Part shown: in pieces, positions 9,001 through 16,600 of the stretch
Layout: the number at the start of each line of letters is the position of its first letter
Position numbering within the stretch: the stretch's first letter is position 1
From: a virus
IMG/VR virus record: IMGVR_UViG_3300037264_000321
Location: 1 to 44,561 of that record
Direction: 5' to 3' (one strand)
DNA: 44,561 bases
The notes under the pieces: model-generated
Told to the model about the DNA's origin: nothing
The model's input: the letters and a program-made list of their open reading frames with translations, nothing else
Database searches by the model: none
Translations under genes and position numbers: made by a program

Positions 9001-9383
9001 CCCCCACGGGACAGGATCGTCCGAAGCATGAGAGCACGACGACCCGCATTCGTGGGATTGATAGCTCGGATCGCCATCGCCCGAGCCAGCATTTTCTTGT
9101 GAACCTCCGTCGGGAGGCTCTCATTCAGAACCTTCTGCAAACCCTCTGAGATCATCGCATCCGAGATCCGAAGGAGACGAACGCCACGCATGGTGACTTC
9201 ATCCTGAGGTTCTTCGTTCGTCGCCTCCTCAACGTACCGCATGTAGGTATCGAGGGAGAGCAGGAAAACGACGTACTCGGCAACTTGGAGGTCACCAATG
9301 GCTTCGTCGTCAGGGTCCACCTGAGCCACGACGTTTCGGCTCAAAGCTACCTGGACGGCCTTTCTGATTTGGCTTTCTTCCAC
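6093..9383 (-). CDS. UvrD/Rep-family superfamily 1 DNA helicase with a long N-terminal extension (1096 aa)
   Basis: This should be an ATP-driven 3'-5' DNA helicase. The SF1A motifs are present in order: Q motif around LDDEQRAAA (294-302), Walker A GAGSGKST (313-320), Walker B LVDECQD (544-550), motif III VGDPNQSIYTFRGA (578-591), motif IV TIRTNYRCQPEIV (609-621), motif V TVHSVKGAQWK (970-980) and motif VI YVALTRAA (1019-1026). Residues 1 to about 285 form an extra helical, alanine-rich region not found in UvrD itself. An acidic stretch (DEDDEDD, near 887-893) lies in the 2B region. The start is GTG with GAAGG upstream. It probably serves replication, repair or recombination. Its place among virion genes is unusual. 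Confidence 0.9.
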   Translation of the reverse strand: MEESQIRKAVQVALSRNVVAQVDPDDEAIGDLQVAEYVVFLLSLDTYMRYVEEATNEEPQDEVTMRGVRLLRISDAMISEGLQKVLNESLPTEVHKKMLARAMAIRAINPTNAGRRALMLRTILSRGGPGTQRAVFQTNRALKEIREAIAASMMDDADAALDKFAAIQMRNTRLKTWIDLAAKTAVQREIPKNAVDAGSKEAVDQASVLLNQQVQSAGARGAEEVEVAQTTQSDVLSQVEQDATNAARKALETSGEPDRPPSKSEVVGIAVAAAAAALGDPSKPQNVPDPLRKLDDEQRAAALTDGRVLVAAGAGSGKSTTLVARVEYLVKERRVFPSRILVTSFNTKAANELKQKIGSATSGETLQQMSVGTMHSLFRKFIGEYGTPQERSAMGLGQDRGGFVQGGGAVARAVQRIWSECFPPDTPQEKKVPKLKNVLMAKSKWSGNNVTPAEAMQNALSPMGGGGDPDSALWYEMYEGLKGAIPGWKPPCRTSKGYESFMGRWRPNNQRLGDFDDMLIIFRSILKREPMVRKTLQGMFDHILVDECQDLNQCQNDIVEMMSEHIKDGSDGKSVWMVGDPNQSIYTFRGARPDIFLGRAQKEDWKVRTIRTNYRCQPEIVDAANKLISHNEGRLQMEAVPSSAKSRGVGSIRVFNPGDEAEAALDAVEEIKSNIEAGGDVADNAILTRTNKEQHAFETACIIRGVPYARKGASSFLGSPETKAFLSYVQLATGDDFSKMQQALGEVINKPNRFFIAPDAGVTAVQDAISAYARRNGQDVKVVNPLVALGDPFFQSVLAEKLTKQRAGFKFNKAIEKLEEIGGSISEMQANSANPEFTTKDLFDSILGMTGLVAVTDPISGKANYVEQTFRDSLKADLRDAVGEDADEDDEDDTEGLGNISFLFELTKKDPTDPGDLLTDPNTPTGFKAKMERYGQRARELRIDITKWDKDQAALPPEQRKAPPGVYLGTVHSVKGAQWKNCYVSMPKGKFPFEPPVKPGQPPPPPNPEEMESERRLGYVALTRAAMNLTVICPKSVGGKAAGISRFVDEAGLHTGENVPKPGATPSIEASPEVQGILEKTASEFEGVVPDEWKVN

Positions 9384-9431
9384 GGTTCTTAGACCTTCCC
9401 CTACGATGAAGCCATAAGAAAAACAAGCAGA

Positions 9432-10538
9432 CTATACACCCGCCTCTTCCCGGATAGTGTGAGGCCGAACTATCACAGGGGATTCCTCAGGCCCTTTCCA
9501 ATACGGCTCGACCCAGATGACCTTTCTGAGAGCTGCTTTAGGCCCATAGGGCTGACGCTTCCAGTGCCCCCTGACGAGAACCTGGACGTTGATGGCCCCA
9601 CGTTTGACATTGCCCTCGACATACTCTCGAATCGTTTCTCGGCAATCAATCTTCACTGGCTGACCCAGCCTGAAGTGCCGAAATTCTGGATCCTTGACCA
9701 TTCGTTTGGTTGGCCCAGACCACGCTTTCTTGTGACTGCCGCCAATCGCTTTGAGGTTAGAAGGATCACTCATCGCCAGACAGGTGTTGAGGATCAACCG
9801 ATGCAGAAGAACACGAAGCCGATGATCCCGGTCATCCTGGGGAAGAGCGAACGGCAAAGAATCCCACTGACTGGTGACATCAGCCTCCACCAATTTACCG
9901 AGTCGGTCGATAAACCACAGCGTGATGGGTTGCTCCAAGCACATGGTGAAGTATCCCCACGCCGCCTCTTCATCTCCACGAGTCTCGGACCAGACAAAGA
10001 TCCTACGAATCTCGTCCTCCTCATTCTCTTTGCCTCGAAGAATCAAACCAAGAGGAGGGATCTCGATCATGAACGCCTTCCATGGCGCTCGAACATCTTG
10101 AACGACCTCTGCTGGAACAGAGGTTGCCATCAAAGCCGCTGCATAACGATGGCCAAGCTCGACGACAGGGAATCCTTGGTCCGCCCAACGGCATGCTCCT
10201 ATGAGCTGCATGTGAGCATCAGGAACTTCTATCGCTTCGACCAAACTCCAAATTGGAAGAGCAAGGTCAACATGGGTCTCCATGCTGACCCGTAGCTCTT
10301 CGATGTGGCCTCGGAGAGCTGTGACTGCACCCTCGTAGCTGGGATCTTTCCCGAAAGTGTGCGGCCAAAAATGCGCCCCGAGCTTGGCCATGGCTTCCTT
10401 CGTGACTGGGGCTCGTGCTTCAGCAATCGGCCCAAAGAGGCTCCTTCGAGCTTTCTGCACTTGTTCAGCTCGAAGAAACCCGGTAGTCACCCCCCGACGA
10501 GCCGCTTCTTCGTCCAGTTCTGCCTTCGTCGAAATCAT
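9432..10538 (-). CDS. Unknown phage protein with a C-terminal RGHWKRQPYGP motif (368 aa)
   Basis: The N-terminal half is helical, with a basic start and segments such as ALPIWSLVEAIEV and GHRYAAALMATS. The last 50 residues hold a conserved-looking signature: VLVRGHWKRQPYGP followed by KVIWVEPYWKGPE. I recall that signature from uncharacterised phage proteins but cannot verify it here, and I know of no function. No nucleotide-binding or nuclease motif is visible. It ends with TAG at 9432, 48 bases before the helicase start. Its 5' end faces the two plus-strand genes, so 10539-10610 is a divergent promoter region. Confidence 0.65.
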   Translation of the reverse strand: MISTKAELDEEAARRGVTTGFLRAEQVQKARRSLFGPIAEARAPVTKEAMAKLGAHFWPHTFGKDPSYEGAVTALRGHIEELRVSMETHVDLALPIWSLVEAIEVPDAHMQLIGACRWADQGFPVVELGHRYAAALMATSVPAEVVQDVRAPWKAFMIEIPPLGLILRGKENEEDEIRRIFVWSETRGDEEAAWGYFTMCLEQPITLWFIDRLGKLVEADVTSQWDSLPFALPQDDRDHRLRVLLHRLILNTCLAMSDPSNLKAIGGSHKKAWSGPTKRMVKDPEFRHFRLGQPVKIDCRETIREYVEGNVKRGAINVQVLVRGHWKRQPYGPKAALRKVIWVEPYWKGPEESPVIVRPHTIREEAGV

Positions 10539-10610
10539 CTCGTAAGCTATCTACACCGAAAAGGTTTCCGGGGGTGCTGAGATAATTTTCTGGTGTACTC
10601 TGGAACCCCG
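10539..10610. promoter_or_regulatory. Divergent intergenic region between the minus-strand block and the plus-strand pair
   Basis: Genes leave this gap in both directions, so it should hold promoters for each side. GATAAT at 10581-10586 is a reasonable plus-strand -10 element, but the matching -35 position reads GAAAAG, which is poor. No clear sigma70 site is visible on the minus strand. A middle or late phage promoter could be used instead. Confidence 0.3.
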
Positions 10611-11189
10611 ATGCACGTTCGATGGAAGAGAAAACGGCACACTACGAGCCGTCAAACGGGAGAAGCTACCTGCCCGCACTCCCGCATTCGGAAGCCGTTC
10701 ACCCTCACCCCGGTCATGATGGTCTACGAAGAAGGCAAGTACAAGTACGCCTGGAGAGTCGGACCCGGTATCCGAGAATGTTGCTTGAACCACGGCCTAG
10801 CTCAAGCTGCCTGGTGGTGGGAAGTCACCCAAAGGTTCAAGGATCTCTCGATGGGCATCGAAGATCGTCCTGGGCTATCTGAATCTCTTCTCCAGGAGCA
10901 ACTCCTCATCGAGGATCTCCTGGAAACAGTGGTTCCTCGTCCCAGCCCACAAGACCGACGAGAGTATGAGAAATTTCGACGTATTCACAAGAATCCGCGA
11001 AAGGTCCGGCTCAAGCTGCCTTCCTTCGTAGCTATTCTTGGGATCAAGTGGCCCTGTTCCGAAGAAGCCCTCAAACTTGCTTGGAAACAGTTGGCTCTGA
11101 AGCATCATCCGGATCGTGGGGGCAACCAAGAAGAGTTCATTCGCATCAAGCAAGCTTACGACGTGGCCTGCCAAAGTCTCGCAGATTGA
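10611..11189 (+). CDS. J-domain (DnaJ-like) protein (192 aa)
   Basis: The C-terminal 55 residues form a J domain: helix II LKLAWKQLALKHH, the HPDRGG loop with the essential HPD (residues 166-168) and helix III EEFIRIKQAYDVA. J domains recruit Hsp70 chaperones and stimulate their ATPase. The N-terminal 135 residues have basic Arg/Lys and Trp-rich segments (AAWWWEVTQRF) and match no domain I know. An in-frame GTG at 10593 is an alternative start. A J domain at the extreme C-terminus is uncommon and resembles viral J proteins that redirect host DnaK. It lies on the opposite strand from all surrounding late genes. Confidence 0.8.
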   Translation: MHVRWKRKRHTTSRQTGEATCPHSRIRKPFTLTPVMMVYEEGKYKYAWRVGPGIRECCLNHGLAQAAWWWEVTQRFKDLSMGIEDRPGLSESLLQEQLLIEDLLETVVPRPSPQDRREYEKFRRIHKNPRKVRLKLPSFVAILGIKWPCSEEALKLAWKQLALKHHPDRGGNQEEFIRIKQAYDVACQSLAD

Positions 11190-11191
11190 GG

Positions 11192-11626
11192 ATGGAACAG
11201 AACAACGACCCAGTATGGGTTACGAGAGCTAAGAAGCTACAAGCGTGGCTTCGAGGTGCTGGTCCTCAAGCCGTTCCTAGCATCAACAAATGGGCGAGAG
11301 GGCGAAATCTCACATCGACGCAAGTGATCAACATCCTCGCCTATGCGGACGGGATCTACGTCCAGTACATCAAGGGGAGATGGTGGGCCTCCCCTGTGAC
11401 GAACGAAGATTTTAGCAAGGCGTGGAAGGAAATGTCTGCTCGCTCACCTGAGGAATGTCAGGATGAATCCGAATCTGTCGAGGCCGTAAGTCAGCAGCCA
11501 AAGACAGTTCATCCAACCCAGGACGAGGGTGGTCTATCCGACACGCCTCATCGACCAGCAAAGTCCACATTATCCGAGGGATCTCCACAAGACCTGTCTC
11601 CCAAGCCTGGATTTCCGGAACAGTGA
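11192..11626 (+). CDS. Small unknown protein downstream of the J-domain gene (144 aa)
   Basis: The ATG follows the J-domain stop by two bases (TGA-GG-ATG), so translational reinitiation is likely. Residues 1-85 are compact and contain PSINKWARGRNLTSTQVINI, which could be a small helix-turn-helix. Then comes YADGIYVQYIKGRWWAS. The last 60 residues are acidic, Ser/Pro-rich and low complexity. That tail lies antisense to the minus-strand gene ending at 11412, with about 215 bases of convergent overlap, so the natural end of the functional protein may be uncertain. The function is unknown. Confidence 0.5.
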   Translation: MEQNNDPVWVTRAKKLQAWLRGAGPQAVPSINKWARGRNLTSTQVINILAYADGIYVQYIKGRWWASPVTNEDFSKAWKEMSARSPEECQDESESVEAVSQQPKTVHPTQDEGGLSDTPHRPAKSTLSEGSPQDLSPKPGFPEQ

Positions 11627-11921
11627 CTCCTAAAAACGTCGCCGTGTCCAATTGAGTTTGCTTGATGGCCTGACGGATGAACGCAAAGAACTGTCCGTTG
11701 ATCATTCCCCAACGACCCAAGGTGGTAGCTGCTCGAAGGAATGAGGCATCCCTGGCAGCCTGAGGGAAATCTGACGGCCCAGAAGCCGTGGAAGTCCCTT
11801 GAAGAGTAGCCACGAACACAATACCTGTTGTTCCAACCGGCATGAGAAAGTCACCAACGACAGGTATCCCAGCCCGAACTGGGTAGATGACCGTCCCTGG
11901 AGGTTTAGGAAGAACGGGCAT
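11412..11921 (-). CDS. Unknown virion-region protein with an XRE-like helix-turn-helix segment (169 aa)
   Basis: GAAGAGG precedes the ATG at 11921. The N-terminal part is Pro/Gly/Thr-rich and beta-like (PVRAGIPVVGDFLMPVGTTG). Residues about 80-125 read like a Cro/XRE helix-turn-helix: FIRQAIKQTQLDTATFLGVT followed by VPEIQAWETGLVEIP. The C-terminal 40 residues overlap the convergent plus-strand gene. Its first 17 bases overlap the previous gene. The mix of a beta-rich head and an XRE-like segment is odd. It could be a regulator or a virion protein that has absorbed the fold. Confidence 0.55.
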   Translation of the reverse strand: MPVLPKPPGTVIYPVRAGIPVVGDFLMPVGTTGIVFVATLQGTSTASGPSDFPQAARDASFLRAATTLGRWGMINGQFFAFIRQAIKQTQLDTATFLGVTVPEIQAWETGLVEIPRIMWTLLVDEACRIDHPRPGLDELSLAADLRPRQIRIHPDIPQVSEQTFPSTPC

Positions 11922-12450
11922 CTACCTCTTCGCCCTCGATGATGACAGGATTTGTCGTCGGCTTGACCACAATCTGCTCGTCACTGAACAACACCAGGTC
12001 GTAACCCTCTTCGATAGCAAGGCGATCAACGGCATGAACCCACTGGATAGGGTTCTCCAGAATGAAGCCCTGAAACTCTTGGAGCTTGGACGTGTCTCCT
12101 TTGAGTGAGTGCTTCAATTCGCTCTCACAAACGAAGTCGAAAAGTCCTGGAGGAGCTGCTTCGGCTGTAACGGAAGCTACCAGGACCCGAGCGTTAGGCT
12201 TTGCCGTAAGCCTCGTGACCCGAGGGCCATACCACCGACGAACGTAATCTGGGTCGAAGGCGGCGTAGAAACCCCAACCGTACCAACCATCGAAGAGTCG
12301 ATCCTTGATGTCTTTCACGACGGCCTTGCCAGCATGAAAGAACGTGGGGACCTCCCGACCACGAATCTCGTAATGGGCGGTCTGGACGACGCTAGGTCTC
12401 AAGGAAGCCAGAACCCATCTGGCGGCCACTTTCCTAGCTAACGTCGGCAT
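11905..12450 (-). CDS. Possible ADP-ribosyltransferase-fold protein (181 aa)
   Basis: The sequence pattern resembles small ADP-ribosyltransferases of the H-Y-E class: TFFHAGKAV (H39) near the start, a Gly/Tyr-rich segment WYGWGFYAAFDPDYVRRWYG (56-75) that could give the nicotinamide-site tyrosine, and EGYDLVLFSDEQIVVK (148-163) with a possible catalytic glutamate at E158. Such enzymes transfer ADP-ribose from NAD+ to host proteins, and T4 uses Alt and ModA this way. The N-terminus carries ARKVAARWVLA, the short peptide shared with other proteins here, which could target it into the virion. The assignment is tentative; no search was possible. Confidence 0.55.
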   Translation of the reverse strand: MPTLARKVAARWVLASLRPSVVQTAHYEIRGREVPTFFHAGKAVVKDIKDRLFDGWYGWGFYAAFDPDYVRRWYGPRVTRLTAKPNARVLVASVTAEAAPPGLFDFVCESELKHSLKGDTSKLQEFQGFILENPIQWVHAVDRLAIEEGYDLVLFSDEQIVVKPTTNPVIIEGEEVDARSS

Positions 12451-13084
12451 CCACTAGGTCAAGATCAACAAGAGCTTCCCAGACCGAACGAGGAGGCCCT
12501 GGGATTCGAGTAACAGGTGTCCAACTCTGAGATCGCTTCTTGGCAATCAAGGCGTCCAAGATGCGCTTGGCTGCCGGATCCACAGGATGTGTTCTATCTA
12601 TGAGGTCAAACCGACGTTGGCGAACCTCGTCAATCCTAATGGTGGGGTTCGAGGATAACTCGAACTCTGGAACAACGACTCGTCTGACCGCTCTAGGATT
12701 GACGATACCAACTCCTGGCTCCTCCCGAACAGTAAACCCTACTGGAGGAGCCGTCACAGGCAGTATTCGCCTTCGCTCTTCGTTGGAGAAAGCTAAGATG
12801 TCCAGGTAGTCTTGCTCGCTAACGAACAAGCGTTCTTGAGGAAGCGGCATCCTCTCTAACGTTTCTCGAATCGCAGCCAGATCAAGTCGAGTGTTCTGGA
12901 GGTCCCCTGTGAATGTACCCGTCCCGTTGGCGAACGTGCCCGTTCGTTCCAAGACGCTGAGAATCTCACGATCCTCTAACTCCTGGATTTCCCGAGCCAT
13001 CCTGTTGATGTGACTCTCCAGGTCATGAGTGTACCGGGCAACGGCCTCGGTTATGTCTGGCAACCTCTCAGGAGAGGGCATCAC
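12434..13084 (-). CDS. Protein built from a permuted, shortened copy of the major capsid protein (216 aa)
   Basis: Three stretches match the major capsid protein encoded at 42567-43445, in rotated order. Residues 34-98 resemble capsid 128-198. Residues 114-138 (GVGIVNPRAVRRVVV) resemble the capsid C-terminus, 265-290. Residues 134-165 resemble capsid 86-118; RRFDLI is identical and about 17 of 33 positions agree (my hand alignment). The capsid N-terminus (1-85) has no counterpart. The start may be GTG 13084 or ATG 13081. It could be a minor head protein, a decoration or vertex factor, or a degraded duplicate. It sits between the ADP-ribosyltransferase-like gene and a short helical gene. Confidence 0.65.
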   Translation of the reverse strand: MMPSPERLPDITEAVARYTHDLESHINRMAREIQELEDREILSVLERTGTFANGTGTFTGDLQNTRLDLAAIRETLERMPLPQERLFVSEQDYLDILAFSNEERRRILPVTAPPVGFTVREEPGVGIVNPRAVRRVVVPEFELSSNPTIRIDEVRQRRFDLIDRTHPVDPAAKRILDALIAKKRSQSWTPVTRIPGPPRSVWEALVDLDLVDADVS

Positions 13085-13103
13085 TCAGTCTACACCAGGA
13101 AGG

Positions 13104-13655
13104 TCAGTCCCACCAGAGACGAAGCATGTCACCTTGGATGGTCGCTTCGTCGGCCTTCATAATGTCCGGACCAGTCTGCATACGAAACCAATCAAGGACA
13201 TCCGGCTCGCCCTTGATGTAAAGGGCAGGAGACAACTCACGAGCTGCCTGAACCTTGATCCCCTTGGCGTCTGGGTCCAGAAGCCCAGCAGCAACCTTCC
13301 GAATGGCAAAACCGTTGTACCTCGGACAAATGTCCGTCATCAGCTCGATGTACTGCTGAGGAGACAACCACTGGTGGCTGCGGTAATGAAGGTTCCTGAC
13401 CTGGAGGGAAACATTCTCCCACACACGCTTGAGATCCTGTTGTCTACTGGTCGCTGTGTCGTAGGCGTGAGGGGCGAACTCCTTGACCCTCTGATAGATT
13501 TCAAACCGGAGCCTGGGATCAAAGAGGGTTTGCTTGGGCCAAGCATCAGCATAGGCCCAAGCAAGTTCCATGTCTTTTCCAGCCGCCGAAGCAGCCTCTT
13601 TCGAGACTGCTTCGGCAAACCTGGCCGCTACTTTTACCGAGAGCTGGTCAATCAC
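13104..13655 (-). CDS. Unknown protein with an N-terminal VAARF peptide (183 aa)
   Basis: It starts with GTG at 13655 after AGGAT. The first 25 residues (VKVAARFAEAVSKEAASAAG) form a likely amphipathic helix carrying the recurrent R/K-V-A-A-R motif. The remainder is helical with many aromatics, including LAWAYADAWPKQTLFDPRLR and VRNLHYRSHQWLSPQQYIEL. The gene begins four bases after the tail sheath stop, so it is probably transcribed with the sheath. I do not recognise the family. Confidence 0.6.
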   Translation of the reverse strand: MIDQLSVKVAARFAEAVSKEAASAAGKDMELAWAYADAWPKQTLFDPRLRFEIYQRVKEFAPHAYDTATSRQQDLKRVWENVSLQVRNLHYRSHQWLSPQQYIELMTDICPRYNGFAIRKVAAGLLDPDAKGIKVQAARELSPALYIKGEPDVLDWFRMQTGPDIMKADEATIQGDMLRLWWD

Positions 13656-13659
13656 CTAC

Positions 13660-16600
13660 TCAGATCCTAGCTCGCACGTTGAACGTGAGGACGAGGTACA
13701 AGAGCGGGAAGATCGGCTGGTAGAACGCCTCGAACCGTAGAACGGTCGGGTCTTCAGCGTCAACCTCGGCCGCAATCCCAGTGTAGGCTGCAACAATCTC
13801 AGCCTGGACTAATTGATTGAAGAGCGAGGTCATCGTGACCTCGACTTCACTCGTGCGACTGGCCAGGAACTTGGTGCCTACGAACGCATCAAGGACGATA
13901 CGGCTCTGCTGCTGAACAAAGTCTGCAATCTGAGTGACCGTCGGAAGACGGGTCAAAACATTCGACATGTCCGTGGTGAGACCCTGGCGAACCCGGATGA
14001 TCGGATCCAAGTCCTCCATGATCGTGACACCAGCCACAGCCGTCTGGTTGGCTTCCACCGGGTCCAGAATCCTCGGAAGCCGAGTGAAGCCCTGAATCCT
14101 ACGACGAGTGTACGGAGTGGCAACATCCACAGCCGGGCTCACCACAGCTCCGGCTACAGCCGCAGCAATGAAAGTCCCGTCCACGAGTTGCTCAAAGCTC
14201 TCACCAACCTCATTGTTGAGAGTGATCACCGCCGAGTCCGGATAGATCGCAATCATCCGGTTCGAGAGCAGAGCCTTGGCAATCGTCTGAGCGTTCGTCG
14301 GAGACGTTCCCGACGCAAACCCAATGAAGCCCATACGCTCAGCCTGGTTGCGGATGTTCGACTGCGTTTCGACGTGCTGCATCAGGAAGTTGTAGACCTG
14401 TGTGCTCGTCGATAGCGGGACAATGATGTCAGGCTTCACCTGACCAGGCAAAGGAATGGAGAGTTCCTGGATAGCTTCGATGAACGAAGCGTCCGATGCC
14501 TGGTTGGTGTTCACCACCTTGAGTACCTGCTTGATACCCACAAGCACGGCACCGTTCAGAATGGCCAAGAAGGCAGCCAAACTGACCCGGTTCTCAGCAC
14601 TGAGACGACCGAAGTTTGCCTCGATGCTCTTGAACTGCTGGAACAACCGAGCCGTGAAGTCCTGCTTCCGGAACCGGTAGGTGATGTAGTAGAAGTCTCC
14701 GATTGCCGGCTCCAAACCACCAGGATTGAATGTCCGAATGGTTGCCGTATCGTTGACTCCAACATTCACCGTATCCGTAACGATAGTTTCCAGACCGGGG
14801 ATGGAGAGGTACGGGATGGCCGGATTGACCTTCCAGGTCGTGGACACAAACATCGTGAACGACCCACCCGGAGTGTAGCCACCAACTACCGATGCGAGGA
14901 TGGTGAATCGAAGACCAGTACGGACATCCGTGTAGGTCTGACCAGGGGCTCCTGTGCCAGACGACCCCAGAGGATGCGTGGAAGTAATCGTGTAGGAATC
15001 CCTGGTGTCTTCACCGTTATCACCAGAAGTTCCTGGGACAATTCCTGTTCCAGTGGTCTCATTGAAGGCACTGGCCGAACCAGTGGTGAAGGCCACACTC
15101 GACGTAGCTGCACCCGTCGTGAGGGACTCGATAGTCAGATAGGTTTGACCATCGAGGACGCTCGCATAAGCCACACCAGCAGCCAAGAAGCCCGCGGTGT
15201 CATTCAGAGCGTTGACCACCTCTTGAACAGAAACGTTCACGGAGCCAGCGGAAGCACCCTCACTGAGGCCAAGAACAGTGTTGGCTGTTCCTCCCAAAAT
15301 GGTGATGTTGGAGCCAGCATCGTTGGTCGTGCTGGTGAGCCTCAGCTTGTCGAGATTGGCTAAGGTACCAGCAGAAGCTACGGTAGCCAAACCAGGAACA
15401 GCATTGATGGCCACAACCACGGCTGCCGTAGTTACGGCTGGACCAGTGGGAAGAGAGACCAGATAGTCAATGCCATCAACCCGAAGCTGGAGTTCATCCG
15501 TAATCCCTAGATCGATAGAGAACGGCCCTACTTCTGACCCAAGAATCGTGGCCGGCTTGTTGATAGCCCGAGGAGAGCCAGAAGCCGACTGGAATGTGTC
15601 GAATCCAATGACATTCTCCACCGTGCCCTGACGGACAGACACCACAGAGACATGATCAAAACCACCCGGGAGAGCTGCTGGAGTGGAGATGCTCCGGATG
15701 ATGAAAATGGCATCACCCAAAGCACCACCGATCTGAACAAAGCTCGCCTGACCAGCACCGATGACAGCATTGATCGAAGCCACGATGGCTGCGGGGGTGT
15801 TCAAACCCACAGTGAATGTCACAGTGTAGTCAACACCATCAACGGTCAACTCCAACACGTTGTTCGGAGAAGCGGGGATGGTGATCATGCCACCACCGTC
15901 CACCACCACATGGTCGCTCACTAGATAGCCACGCCGAGACGTGACCAAAGTTGTCGTGAATGGACCACCGTTTAGAGTCGTTCTCCAGGTATCCGAGAAG
16001 GTTGCGAAGAACGAATAGGGCTGGGCTCCAGTGTTTGTGAACACTGCGTTCTTGGCTAGAGCCGTGGAGAAGGTCGCCGTCACGGTCTCATCAACCGGAG
16101 TCCCGGCACCCGTGTGGAAGGCATCCGGAACCTGCTCCACACCACGAGGCCACTGGACGATCTCTGGAAGACCCGTCTTGACCCCAAATCTCACCTGTCG
16201 AAGATTGCTTTGGGTAGCCGTCGAGAGAACCTCGAACTGCCCAAAACCAACAGCACCAGCCACCTTGTTCGTCAAGATGTAGGTGTCGTCAACAATCCGG
16301 TTGTACCAGAAAGTGCAGAACGCCTTGTGATCCGGTGGAACCGGGTTCTTGAGCGTGATGACCCTGGTTGAGGAATCAACCTCAATGACTTCCACGACTG
16401 AACGACCAAGAGCATCTCGAAGCGTCCTGCCCGTGTAGACGATCACCAGGTCAGGACGATTGGTGCTCAAACCAATCCGCTGGTTGGTGATAGCCAGGTA
16501 GGTAGACTGACCCAGTGGAGTGTCTCGACCGTTACCCGTCGTTGGGACATCCGGAAGGATGAACTTGGTCGTAGAAACCACAGCCGGAACAATCGTCGTA

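Noticed and set aside
9459-10295. Plus-strand open frame of about 280 codons
   Set aside because: It is antisense to the 368-aa gene, whose C-terminal motif is conserved-looking; the plus-strand product has no domain.
13813-14415. Plus-strand open frame of 200 codons inside the sheath gene
   Set aside because: It covers the strongly conserved C-terminal sheath domain in antisense; treated as a shadow.
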